Below the pieces are notes generated by a model. That model made no database searches. It was not told where the DNA came from and worked only from the letters and a program-made list of their open reading frames with translations. A program made the translations under genes and the position numbers. 20,029 nt of DNA from CAKRZE01 sp045617585 (GTDB taxonomy: Bacteria; Bacillota; Clostridia; Oscillospirales; CAG-272): NCBI GenBank assembly GCA_045617585.1, contig JAZLIW010000131.1, positions 1 through 20,029 on the forward strand, in the 5' to 3' direction. Of this stretch, positions 1 through 6,241 are shown piece after piece; the first letter of the stretch is position 1; every line of letters starts with the position of its first letter.

Positions 1-1
1 T

Positions 2-31
2 ATTATAGCATATCTGTTTAGGACTTGTCAA
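2..31 (-). promoter_or_regulatory. Divergent promoter reading out of the left edge
   Basis: Read on the minus strand, TTGACA (26-31) and TATAAT (2-7) are both perfect consensus hexamers with an 18-bp spacer. The gene it drives lies outside the window. In clostridial integrative elements a repressor gene is often transcribed divergently from an excision or transfer operon, so a repressor is a reasonable guess for the unseen gene. A 16-bp operator-like motif (5-20) overlaps this -10 box. Confidence 0.65.
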
Positions 32-127
32 GACAACTGAAACAAAAAAGTTTAATATTTCTCAAAAACCTCTTGACATAAACAAATATGATTAGTATAA
101 TGATAGAGCGTTAAGCAAATATGCTTA
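5..127. repeat. Three copies of a 16-bp operator-like motif
   Basis: The clearest copy is taagcaaatatgctta (112-127), a near-palindrome. The second, taaacaaatatgatta, lies at 79-94. The third is on the minus strand at 5-20 (taaacagatatgctat). The copies sit over the -10 of the left promoter, inside the spacer of the right promoter, and just downstream of the right promoter's -10. This placement is that of operators for one repressor controlling both directions. The repressor itself is not in the window. Confidence 0.55.
73..101 (+). promoter_or_regulatory. Promoter for the HTH gene of the mobile-element remnant
   Basis: TTGACA (73-78) and TATAAT (96-101) are perfect consensus hexamers with the optimal 17-bp spacer. 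The spacer is filled almost exactly by one copy of the 16-bp operator-like motif (79-94), so a bound repressor would block the polymerase directly. Transcription would start near 108 and give a leader of roughly 190 nt before the ATG at 295. Confidence 0.75.
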
Positions 128-294
128 GTGCAGCAACTGAATGACAGTCTGAATGGGATATGACCTTGCGATGATATGAGCGAGGCGACGCCGCTGAAAA
201 AGCAGGGGCAGGCACAGAAAAACGACATTCGGGTAGAACGGCACCGCATTATTGACATCTGCTCCCACAAATACAAAGGAAAGGAGGTATTGCT
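102..294 (+). other. Leader region of the HTH gene
   Basis: This stretch between the promoter and the HTH gene has no recognised RNA structure. An open frame starting at ATG 176 reads with plausible codons for about 40 residues into the HTH start region, but it has no ribosome binding site, overlaps the HTH gene out of frame and matches nothing I recognise. It could be a short leader peptide or chance. AAGGAGG at 281-287 is the ribosome binding site of the HTH gene. Confidence 0.4.
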
Positions 295-492
295 ATGGCA
301 GGAACAATGTTTATGCGGGTCGAGGAAGTCGCAGAGGAAATGGACGTGTCCGTTTCCTATGCAAACAAACTCATTCGCAGGCTCAACAAAGAGCTGAAAG
401 CAACGGGATGTATTTCTATCCCCGGAAGAATTGACCGAAGAAACCGAAAGCGGTCCCCCCCTCTTGCATTTCTGCCGGGGGGTGTGATATAA
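295..492 (+). CDS. Small HTH (excisionase/MerR-like) regulator, C-terminus apparently replaced
   Basis: This 65-residue protein is a predicted DNA-binding helix-turn-helix protein. Residues about 7-35 (MRVEEVAEEMDVSVSYANKL) show the pattern of a winged-helix excisionase-like HTH, in which VAEEMDVSVSYANKLIRRL forms the recognition unit, followed by a strand ending in GRIDRR. Such small proteins are common on integrative conjugative elements of gut Clostridia and usually continue after GRxDRR with an aromatic-rich tail. Here the frame instead runs into Asn-Arg-Lys-Arg-Ser-Pro-Pro and stops, so I infer a truncation or junction near 440. The start is secure: AAGGAGG lies 7 nt upstream of ATG. Its TAA stop overlaps the -10 box of the next gene. 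It may be a non-functional remnant. The family call is by pattern, not by alignment. Confidence 0.6.
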   Translation: MAGTMFMRVEEVAEEMDVSVSYANKLIRRLNKELKATGCISIPGRIDRRNRKRSPPLAFLPGGVI

Positions 493-493
493 T
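464..493 (+). promoter_or_regulatory. Extended -10 promoter of the TIR-TPR gene
   Basis: TTGCAT (464-469) and a perfect TATAAT (488-493) are separated by 18 bp, and TG at 485-486 makes an extended -10. The transcript would start near 500, leaving a leader of about 25 nt with GGAGG at 512-516 before ATG 525. The upstream in-frame ATG at 492 lies inside the -10 box, so it cannot be translated from this transcript. Confidence 0.65.
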
Positions 494-524
494 GAGGAAG
501 AAGAATGAGACGGAGGCGATTTTT

Positions 525-2966
525 ATGCAGGAAATTCTCGTACGGACCAAAGGAAACGCTTCGGCGAAGGGGAAGCCGAAGGTTTATTTTGCGTGCCATT
601 CGGGGGATCTCGGGGAGACGTTCGACCGGGTGTGCGCCGATCTCTTTGAGGCGGCGGACTGTGCTGTGTACTATACCGCGGATATGGCGGAAGAGCTGCC
701 GATGGAGACCCGCGAGATCGACCTCGGGCGGATGAATTTGTTCGTGTTTCCGGTCACGCAGCAGTTTCTGACCGAGCCGAACCGGGCGCACGATTCTGAC
801 CTCGCGTTCGCCAAGCGGGAGAACAAGCCGATCCTGCCGCTGATGTTCGGCGCCGGGCTGGATCAGCTCTACGCGCGGAGCGAAAACTTCGGCAAGCGGC
901 AGTATCTCACGCCCGGCGTGACCGACCCGACCGCGATCCCCTACGCGGAAAAGCTCAAGAAGTATCTCGAAGAGGTCCTGCTCGACGCGGACACGGTCGG
1001 GTCGATCTGCCGTGCGTTCGACGCCCGGATGTTCCTCAGTTACCGCAAGGCCGATCGCGCCTACGCAAACGCCTTGATGCGACGCATCCACGCGGATCCC
1101 CGCTACCGCTTCACGTCGATCTGGTTCGACGAGTTCCTGACGCCGGGGGAGGCGTTTGACGACGAGATCGTCCGGGCGATCAGGAGCAGCGATCTGTTCC
1201 TCCTCGCCGTCACGCCCACGCTGCTCGAAAACGCCGCGGACGGGAAGCCGAACTACGTTGTGACGCACGAATACCCTTCGGCGAAGCGCGCGGCTGACGC
1301 GAAGCAGCATTCCGCGCTCGTGATCCTTCCGGTCTGTATGAAAAAACTGCATTTCAAAGAGCGCTTCACTCTGCGGCGAAAATTCCCCGGTCTGCCGGGC
1401 TGCGTGGATTTTGACGACTCGGAAGAACTGGAGGACGTCCTGCGGGTGCGTTTCCAACCCCCTGTCCGGAAAGCCGGGGACGATCCCGAACATCTGTACC
1501 TGATCGGACTGGCATATCTGAACGGCATCCGTGTCGAATGCGACGCCGCGCGCGGTGTGAAGATGCTCACGCAGGCGGGGGAACTGGGGCATCTGAAGGC
1601 GATGCTGAAACTCTGCGAGCTGTATCACAAGGGGGATCACGTTCCGCTGGACTGGCGCAAAGAGGCGGAATGGCGGGAAAAACTCTACTTGCGGCTTCGC
1701 AAAGCCAACGGGGAGAACGATCCGCTCACGCTGACCTGTCTGAACAATCTTGCGCTCACGCTGGACCTCTGCGGCGACTACCGGCGCGCGCTGGAACTGA
1801 ACGAAAATCTATACGCGGTCCGCTGCCGGGTCCTCGGTGAAGAGCATCCCGACACGCTGACGACCCTCAGCAATCTCGGGATGGCGTACAGCAGGGTCGG
1901 CGAGCAGCAGCGGGCGAAGGAAGTGAAGGAGAAGGCGTACGCGATCTGCCGCCGCGTCCTCGGGGAAAACCACCCCACTACCCTGACGGCGCTGAGCAAT
2001 CTTGCCGTCACCTACAGGGCACTCGGCAGTACGACGGAGTCCGATCATCTGAAAACAGCGTGTGAAACGGCGGAAAAAGCGTACAAGGTCCGCTGCGAGA
2101 CCCTCGGTGAGGAGCATCCGGACACGCTTATGAGTCTGAACAATCTGGCGGTCACCTGCTCCGAGCTCGGGGATCACTCCCGCGCGCTCGAGCTGTATGA
2201 AAAAGCGTACGCGCTCCGCTGCAAAGTTCTCGGAAAGAATCATCCCGACACGCTGTCCGGGCTGAGTGATCTGGCAGTCGAGCGGGCGCTGACGGGCGAC
2301 CGCCGGGGCTCGCACGCGCTGCTGGAGCAGATCTTCGCCGCCGATCTTGAGACGCTCGGGGAAGAACACCCCGGTACGGTGGAGGTCATGAAGAAGCTTG
2401 CTTCCAGTGCCGGAGAGCTCGGCGACTACCGTCGGGAGGCGGAGCTGAACGAAAAGCTCCTCCCGATTTTCCGTCGGACCGTCGGGGAAGGGCATCCCGA
2501 CACGCTGACGTGCATCAACCGTCTTGCGATCGCCTACGGGAACCTCGGCAGGACGCGGGAGGCGAAGGAACTCTTTGAAACGGGCTACGGGCTGCGCCGT
2601 CGCTATCTCGGAGAGGAGAATCCCGGCACGCTGATCGGCCTGTCCAATCTGGTTTCCGTCAGCATCGAAGCCGGAGATTATTCCCTCGCGATCGGGATGG
2701 GAGAAGCAGGGCTTCCCCTCTTTCGCAAGGTCTGCGGCGAGGAGCATCCGGACACGGTGAATTTCTCCTGCTGCCTTGCCGAGGCCTATGCGGGCGCCGG
2801 GGAAGCGGAAAAGGCGCTCGATCTCTGCGAACGGATTGCCTTCGGCAGCATCTGTCCCTCCTACCCCATCGCCCGACGCGCCGCCAGAATCTATATCAGG
2901 CTCGGCAAACACGACAAAGCATCGGAAGCGCTGAAACGCGGTAGGATGGGGGACACGACTGCCTGA
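525..2966 (+). CDS. Double-TIR, Sel1/TPR repeat protein (possible signalling or defence effector)
   Basis: The 813-residue product is probably cytoplasmic, with no signal peptide or membrane segment. Residues about 18-140 form a first TIR-like domain (VYFACHSGDL, then LFVFPVTQQFL). Residues about 167-285 form a second, more typical TIR domain: MFLSYRKADRAYA, a BB-loop-like segment with W200 and TPG (206-208), and YVVTHEYPSA, in which E249 is the likely NADase glutamate. In domain 1 the matching position is an aspartate (D92). Residues about 322-380 resemble a Sel1 repeat. From about 399 to 800 come kinesin-light-chain-like TPRs, each marked by HPDTL or a variant; nine marks are spaced 42 residues apart except one 48-residue gap. 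TIR domains are known to cleave NAD or to serve as scaffolds, and TPRs bind partner proteins; the actual role here is unknown. ATG 525 is preferred for its GGAGG at 8 nt. ATG 492, overlapping the previous stop, is the alternative (824 residues). No partner gene follows. Confidence 0.85.
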   Translation: MQEILVRTKGNASAKGKPKVYFACHSGDLGETFDRVCADLFEAADCAVYYTADMAEELPMETREIDLGRMNLFVFPVTQQFLTEPNRAHDSDLAFAKRENKPILPLMFGAGLDQLYARSENFGKRQYLTPGVTDPTAIPYAEKLKKYLEEVLLDADTVGSICRAFDARMFLSYRKADRAYANALMRRIHADPRYRFTSIWFDEFLTPGEAFDDEIVRAIRSSDLFLLAVTPTLLENAADGKPNYVVTHEYPSAKRAADAKQHSALVILPVCMKKLHFKERFTLRRKFPGLPGCVDFDDSEELEDVLRVRFQPPVRKAGDDPEHLYLIGLAYLNGIRVECDAARGVKMLTQAGELGHLKAMLKLCELYHKGDHVPLDWRKEAEWREKLYLRLRKANGENDPLTLTCLNNLALTLDLCGDYRRALELNENLYAVRCRVLGEEHPDTLTTLSNLGMAYSRVGEQQRAKEVKEKAYAICRRVLGENHPTTLTALSNLAVTYRALGSTTESDHLKTACETAEKAYKVRCETLGEEHPDTLMSLNNLAVTCSELGDHSRALELYEKAYALRCKVLGKNHPDTLSGLSDLAVERALTGDRRGSHALLEQIFAADLETLGEEHPGTVEVMKKLASSAGELGDYRREAELNEKLLPIFRRTVGEGHPDTLTCINRLAIAYGNLGRTREAKELFETGYGLRRRYLGEENPGTLIGLSNLVSVSIEAGDYSLAIGMGEAGLPLFRKVCGEEHPDTVNFSCCLAEAYAGAGEAEKALDLCERIAFGSICPSYPIARRAARIYIRLGKHDKASEALKRGRMGDTTA

Positions 2967-2976
2967 GGGACCGCCT

Positions 2977-2997
2977 CGCCTTACCGCAGGCGTTTTT
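2977..2997 (+). terminator. Terminator-like hairpin after the TIR-TPR gene
   Basis: CGCCT (2977-2981) pairs with AGGCG (2988-2992) around a 6-nt loop, followed at once by five T residues. It lies 10 bp after the stop codon. The stem is short; an alternative pairing of GCCTG (2961-2965) with CAGGC (2987-2991) also exists, so strength is uncertain. Confidence 0.5.
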
Positions 2998-3290
2998 GAT
3001 CCGGAACGATAGTCCGGCGGGGAAAATTGACGGACAGACACCGGTGAATATTACAATCAAAGTAAGCGCTCAATAAAACCGCGTCCTCTCAACAAAAAAG
3101 AAGCCGCCCGAAGGAGGGCGGCAAGGATCGATCAAATCCAAGGGAACGGGGGATTCTGCGGATGTCTGAGAAGGTCAGTAAAGTACTTGACGATTTCCAA
3201 GCGTACCATCCGTACCCCCCGGCATTCCCAAAGAAGATAAATTTTTGTCGGGGATGATTCCGGTGTCACCGTTCAGATCGGTCTGCCCGA
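2998..3290. other. Convergent intergenic region
   Basis: Apart from the two terminators, a small hairpin (CCGGA 3001-3005 with TCCGG 3013-3017) is visible. A 31-codon frame starts at 3162 on the plus strand, but it lacks a convincing ribosome binding site and I do not call it a gene. No RNA gene or mobile element is recognisable. Confidence 0.5.
3094..3122 (-). terminator. Rho-independent terminator of the GDPD gene
   Basis: Read on the minus strand, a perfect 7-bp stem GCCGCCC/GGGCGGC (3103-3109 and 3116-3122) with a 6-nt loop is followed by TTCTTTTTT. It lies about 170 bp beyond the GDPD stop codon. Because the T-run is on the minus strand only, it serves the leftward transcript. Confidence 0.8.
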
Positions 3291-5873
3291 TCAGTTTTTC
3301 TTTTTCCTGCCGTTTTTCAGAAGGATAAAGACGATCAGCGCGATAACGGCCGCACCGAGAACGGCGCCGACGATCAGAAGGACGCTGCCCGTCTGATCGC
3401 TGTCGGGATTCTTTCCGGGGTCCTCAGCCGCCGGTGCGGCGGTTTCGGGAACCGTTTCAGCCGCTTTTACCGTGATCGTGATCGGCTGCGTGAAAAGGGA
3501 ATAGCGGATGGATCTCGTGTTTTCCGCGGATGCATAGAAGGTGAACGTGCCCTCACCGGTAAAGGTGATCTGATTCCCTTCGATTTTTGCGATATCGTTT
3601 CCGGCAAGGACGGTGTAGGCGGCTTTTGCCTCTTCGGTTTTGCGGCCGTAGGTCGTCGTCTGCGCGAGGAGCGGAACGGTATTGCCCACGGTCGCTTCCG
3701 TGTCACAGGTAACGGAAAGGGTGCGGATGAAATTTGTCATCGCGGTCGCGGTGTTGCTCGTCAGGCCGCTGTAACCCCAGAGCATATAGCTGTTGCTGGC
3801 AGCGCCGTCAAAGGTCCACGGGTAGACGGCGACGCCGCGGAGGAGGGCGGCACGGATCGCTCCGGAACCGTAGCCGGAGAAGGAGGGGTTCAGCGTTGCG
3901 TTCAGTTTGCCGATCGAAGACATGACGGATTTCATGTCGGCGTCGGAGTCGATCTCGTCCAGGATCCCGGAGCAGAGGAAGCCGACGGACATTTCGGGAT
4001 ACCGGAGCCCGGTCTCTCTCAGCTGATTCGCGTCGAAGGAAATGACGCCGCAGCGGTCGTACATCCCGTATTCCTCGATCAGATCCGCCATCAGGGGGAC
4101 GATCGCGGGTTTTGCGCTCTTGATCTCAATGAAGAAGCGGCAGTCGGTGTCCCTGAAATACTCAAAATACTCGCGCAGCGTGGGGATCTCAAAATAGTTC
4201 TTCTCCCCGTCGTTTTCGTAGCCCTTGTTGACGGTGAGGCTCTTGAGCTGACCGAGCGTTGATTTTTCGATCACGAGGTCCCTGTCGCAGGTCCTGCCGG
4301 TGTTCGCGTCGTGCATGATGACGATCTCGTTGTCGGTCGTCAGATAGATATCGAGCTCGACGACGTCGGCGCCCGCCTCGTAAGCGGCGATCGCGCTTTC
4401 CAGCGTGTTTTCGGGGTAGGAAGAGGGAAGACCGCGGTGACCGATGTTCAGGGGAACGCGCGTCATCGAATGCTGCGGGAGCGCTGCCGCGCTGTCAAGG
4501 AGCGCGTCGGTCGCGTCGGAAATGACGCCGAGCGCACCGGAAAGGAGCGCGTCGTACCGCTCGGTTTCGGAGGGCACGTCGGGCGCCGACACCCAGACGT
4601 TCACGACGCTGTCGTAAAGGGCCTGAACGGCTTCCTTTCTTGCGGCGGAGAGGGGAAGAACGGCGACGTACGCGAGGTTTTCCTTGACCGATTTGCGGAT
4701 CGAGGTGAGATCGGCGGCGGTCAGAGCGGTTTTGCCCGCATAGGTGTCGGTGAAATCGAGGATCCCGCGGATCTGCGGCATCGCGGTGCGGGCGGCACGG
4801 ACGACGGCGGGATTTTTGCTCATCACCGCACAGTCGCGGAACTGCAGCCCCGAGAGAACGGGAGAAAGCGCGTTCACCGCGCTTTCGTCCTCGGTTTCGA
4901 AGATCGGGAGGATTTCCCGATTCGACTTTTTCAGATATTCAGCCACGGTGCAGATCTTTCCGCCGTCGGCGTCCGTGATCTCGGCGGAGGCGTTCAGACG
5001 AAGGATGACGGAGGAGGGCTTGTTCGCCGAACCGACGACGGTATCCAGCTCTTCCGCGGAGTCGATCCTCCGTACGAGAGCGATATCGCCGACGATCGCG
5101 GTCGCGGGCTGCGCGACCGAAACGTAATCGGGCGCGTCCGGCATATCGGAGGCAACGCCGTCGTTCTGCGCGTTCTGCAGGACCTCCGCGGCGGTCAGGG
5201 CGCGGTCGTAGAAGCGGACGGAACGGAAGGTGGTCTCGTAATTCCTCGAAACGTCGGGATGACCGAGGAAGAGGTCGTTTGCGCCCATCGCGTTCGGGCT
5301 CGACGCCTCCGCGGCCTTTTTCCCGTTTACGTAAATGACCGTTTTCCCGCCGACCTTATAGGTGACCGAGACCAGGCTGCCCGGGAGCATCTCCAGCGCG
5401 CCCGCGACGGTGGGACGTTCGGCGGGAGCGTTTGCGGCAAATTTGAATTCCAGCGCGTCGGTGTTCAGACGGCGGAACAGAGAAAAGTTATCGTTGGAGG
5501 AATTGATGAAGGTGTTGAACTCGTTCCCGAGGGAAATCAGCTCACCGAGAAACATTTCAACGGTAAATTCCCTGCCGTTTACAAGGTTGACGATCGCCTG
5601 CGGGAAAAAATGCCTTGCGGACTTCAGGTGAAGGCCCTCGTCGTTGAAGCGGTTGACCGCGTCAACGGTGATCGGAAGGTCGTTCCCGCCGACGAGGTCT
5701 TCCCATACCTCAGCGTCGGGGTCGTGCCCGTCGCGGGTGTTCTGAACGCCGTCGTAAAGGGAAACGATCCCCTGCGCGTACCCGTCCGCGATCCCGGCAG
5801 CGGAAGAAGGGAAGGCGAGGGAAGAAAGCAGTGTAAACGTCAGCAAAAATAAGGCCGTGATTTTCTTGAACAT
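3291..5873 (-). CDS. Secreted, membrane-tethered glycerophosphodiester phosphodiesterase with LamG-like domain
   Basis: The 860-residue product starts with a signal peptide (MFKKITALFLLTFTLLSSLA, cleavage near SSA-AG). Residues about 35-235 look like a LamG/concanavalin-type domain (VYVNGKKA-like strand, VRFYDRALT near the end). Residues about 255-460 resemble a degenerate GDPD barrel. Residues about 476-715 are a full GDPD domain: HRG with H479, PENT, VELD with E506 and D508, MHD with H521, and FIEIKS. These match the family's two catalytic histidines and metal-binding acids. An Ig-like domain (about 720-805) and a Pro/Glu-rich linker follow. The end is a single membrane helix (about 828-852) with a GRKKKN tail, so the enzyme faces outward. 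GDPDs hydrolyse glycerophosphodiesters to glycerol-3-phosphate and an alcohol; the substrate here is not known. ATG 5873 is chosen for its signal peptide and AAGGA about 8 nt upstream; the frame remains open upstream to 5936. Confidence 0.87.
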   Translation of the reverse strand: MFKKITALFLLTFTLLSSLAFPSSAAGIADGYAQGIVSLYDGVQNTRDGHDPDAEVWEDLVGGNDLPITVDAVNRFNDEGLHLKSARHFFPQAIVNLVNGREFTVEMFLGELISLGNEFNTFINSSNDNFSLFRRLNTDALEFKFAANAPAERPTVAGALEMLPGSLVSVTYKVGGKTVIYVNGKKAAEASSPNAMGANDLFLGHPDVSRNYETTFRSVRFYDRALTAAEVLQNAQNDGVASDMPDAPDYVSVAQPATAIVGDIALVRRIDSAEELDTVVGSANKPSSVILRLNASAEITDADGGKICTVAEYLKKSNREILPIFETEDESAVNALSPVLSGLQFRDCAVMSKNPAVVRAARTAMPQIRGILDFTDTYAGKTALTAADLTSIRKSVKENLAYVAVLPLSAARKEAVQALYDSVVNVWVSAPDVPSETERYDALLSGALGVISDATDALLDSAAALPQHSMTRVPLNIGHRGLPSSYPENTLESAIAAYEAGADVVELDIYLTTDNEIVIMHDANTGRTCDRDLVIEKSTLGQLKSLTVNKGYENDGEKNYFEIPTLREYFEYFRDTDCRFFIEIKSAKPAIVPLMADLIEEYGMYDRCGVISFDANQLRETGLRYPEMSVGFLCSGILDEIDSDADMKSVMSSIGKLNATLNPSFSGYGSGAIRAALLRGVAVYPWTFDGAASNSYMLWGYSGLTSNTATAMTNFIRTLSVTCDTEATVGNTVPLLAQTTTYGRKTEEAKAAYTVLAGNDIAKIEGNQITFTGEGTFTFYASAENTRSIRYSLFTQPITITVKAAETVPETAAPAAEDPGKNPDSDQTGSVLLIVGAVLGAAVIALIVFILLKNGRKKKN

Positions 5874-5913
5874 CGTACGATTCCTTTCATAAAAGGTTTC
5901 ACGGTACGGATGA

Positions 5914-5955
5914 CCGTTGATTTCATTATAGCGCATTTTTCAAAAAAATCAACGG
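5914..5955. repeat. Perfect 10-bp inverted repeat bracketing the GDPD promoter
   Basis: CCGTTGATTT (5914-5923) and AAATCAACGG (5946-5955) are exact reverse complements. The right arm contains the -35 hexamer and the left arm covers the likely transcription start. Arm centres are 32 bp apart, about three helical turns, which would place two bound proteins on the same face of the DNA. A paired operator is the simplest reading; a transcript hairpin is less likely because one arm lies upstream of the start site. Confidence 0.5.
5925..5952 (-). promoter_or_regulatory. Promoter of the GDPD gene
   Basis: On the minus strand TTGATT (5947-5952) and a perfect TATAAT (5925-5930) are 16 bp apart. Transcription would begin near 5918, about 45 nt before the ATG at 5873. 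The -35 lies inside one arm of an inverted repeat. Confidence 0.7.
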
Positions 5956-6035
5956 AAAAAACGAAAAGCCGTAGGGGAACCTGTACGAAATGCTTTTTTG
6001 CGGTGCCGCGTTCTCCCGACGGGAGTTCCGGACGG

Positions 6036-6064
6036 CGTTTTTCCTGTTTTTTCAGGGAAAAACG
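6036..6064. repeat. Long hairpin in the divergent region
   Basis: CGTTTTTCCTG (6036-6046) pairs with CAGGGAAAAACG (6053-6064) with one bulged G, around a six-T loop, and one more G-C pair extends it. It lies upstream of both promoters, so it is not an ordinary terminator of either gene. It may insulate the promoters or be a remnant. Confidence 0.4.
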
Positions 6065-6109
6065 CGGGACGGATCTTCCGGAAAATCCACTTCCGAGACT
6101 GAAAAACGG

Positions 6110-6138
6110 TTGACAATTCCCCGGTGCCATGATATACT
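6110..6138 (+). promoter_or_regulatory. Promoter of the giant protease-LRR gene
   Basis: A perfect TTGACA (6110-6115) and TATACT (6133-6138) are 17 bp apart, with TG at 6130-6131 forming an extended -10. This predicts a strong sigma-A promoter starting near 6145, about 97 nt before the ATG. Confidence 0.8.
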
Positions 6139-6144
6139 AGATCC

Positions 6145-6241
6145 TGAGTAAGTATAGGTTTCCGCCTATATTTATGGGAAGCCAAATACGGCTGCCGGGC
6201 CCGGGTACGGGGTCACCGGAGCCGAATACGGGAGACGAAAG
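6145..6241 (+). promoter_or_regulatory. Leader of the giant gene with a small hairpin
   Basis: TATAGG (6153-6158) and CCTATA (6165-6170) form a perfect 6-bp stem with a 6-nt loop. Further on, GCCAAATACGG (6181-6191) and GCCGAATACGG (6221-6231) form an imperfect direct repeat around a GC-rich palindromic core. I match it to no known riboswitch family. GGGAG (6230-6234), 7 nt before the ATG, is the ribosome binding site and overlaps the end of the second repeat copy. Confidence 0.4.

Larger units (their letters stand above)
5874..6241. other. Divergent control region between the two surface-protein genes
   Basis: This 368-bp gap holds one promoter for each direction, an inverted repeat over the leftward promoter, a long T/A-rich hairpin (6036-6064) and the approximately 97-nt leader of the giant gene. 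No gene is apparent. The left half is rich in A and T runs, unlike the coding regions on either side. Confidence 0.7.

Noticed and set aside
176..397. 73-codon frame in the leader of the HTH gene
   Set aside because: It has no ribosome binding site and overlaps the better supported HTH gene out of frame. Its first 40 residues have plausible codon use, so a short leader peptide is not excluded.
455..482. C-run and G-run inverted repeat as a terminator of the HTH gene
   Set aside because: No T-run follows, the loop is about 15 nt, and the element overlaps the -35 of the TIR-TPR promoter.
357..3041. Long minus-strand frames opposite the TIR-TPR gene
   Set aside because: The 427-codon frame is in antisense register with the TIR-TPR gene, and the others are also shadows. 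They are Arg-rich and contain no recognisable domain.
3162..3257. 31-codon plus-strand frame in the convergent gap
   Set aside because: It has no clear ribosome binding site or promoter, and the gap lies between two terminators.
4311..5852. 513-codon plus-strand frame opposite the GDPD gene
   Set aside because: It is an in-register antisense shadow. The GDPD frame has a signal peptide, catalytic motifs, promoter and terminator, while this has none.
6145..6241. A known riboswitch in the leader of the giant gene
   Set aside because: I compared it mentally with cyclic-di-GMP, TPP, SAM, purine, ZTP, fluoride, Mn and cobalamin consensus motifs and none fits.
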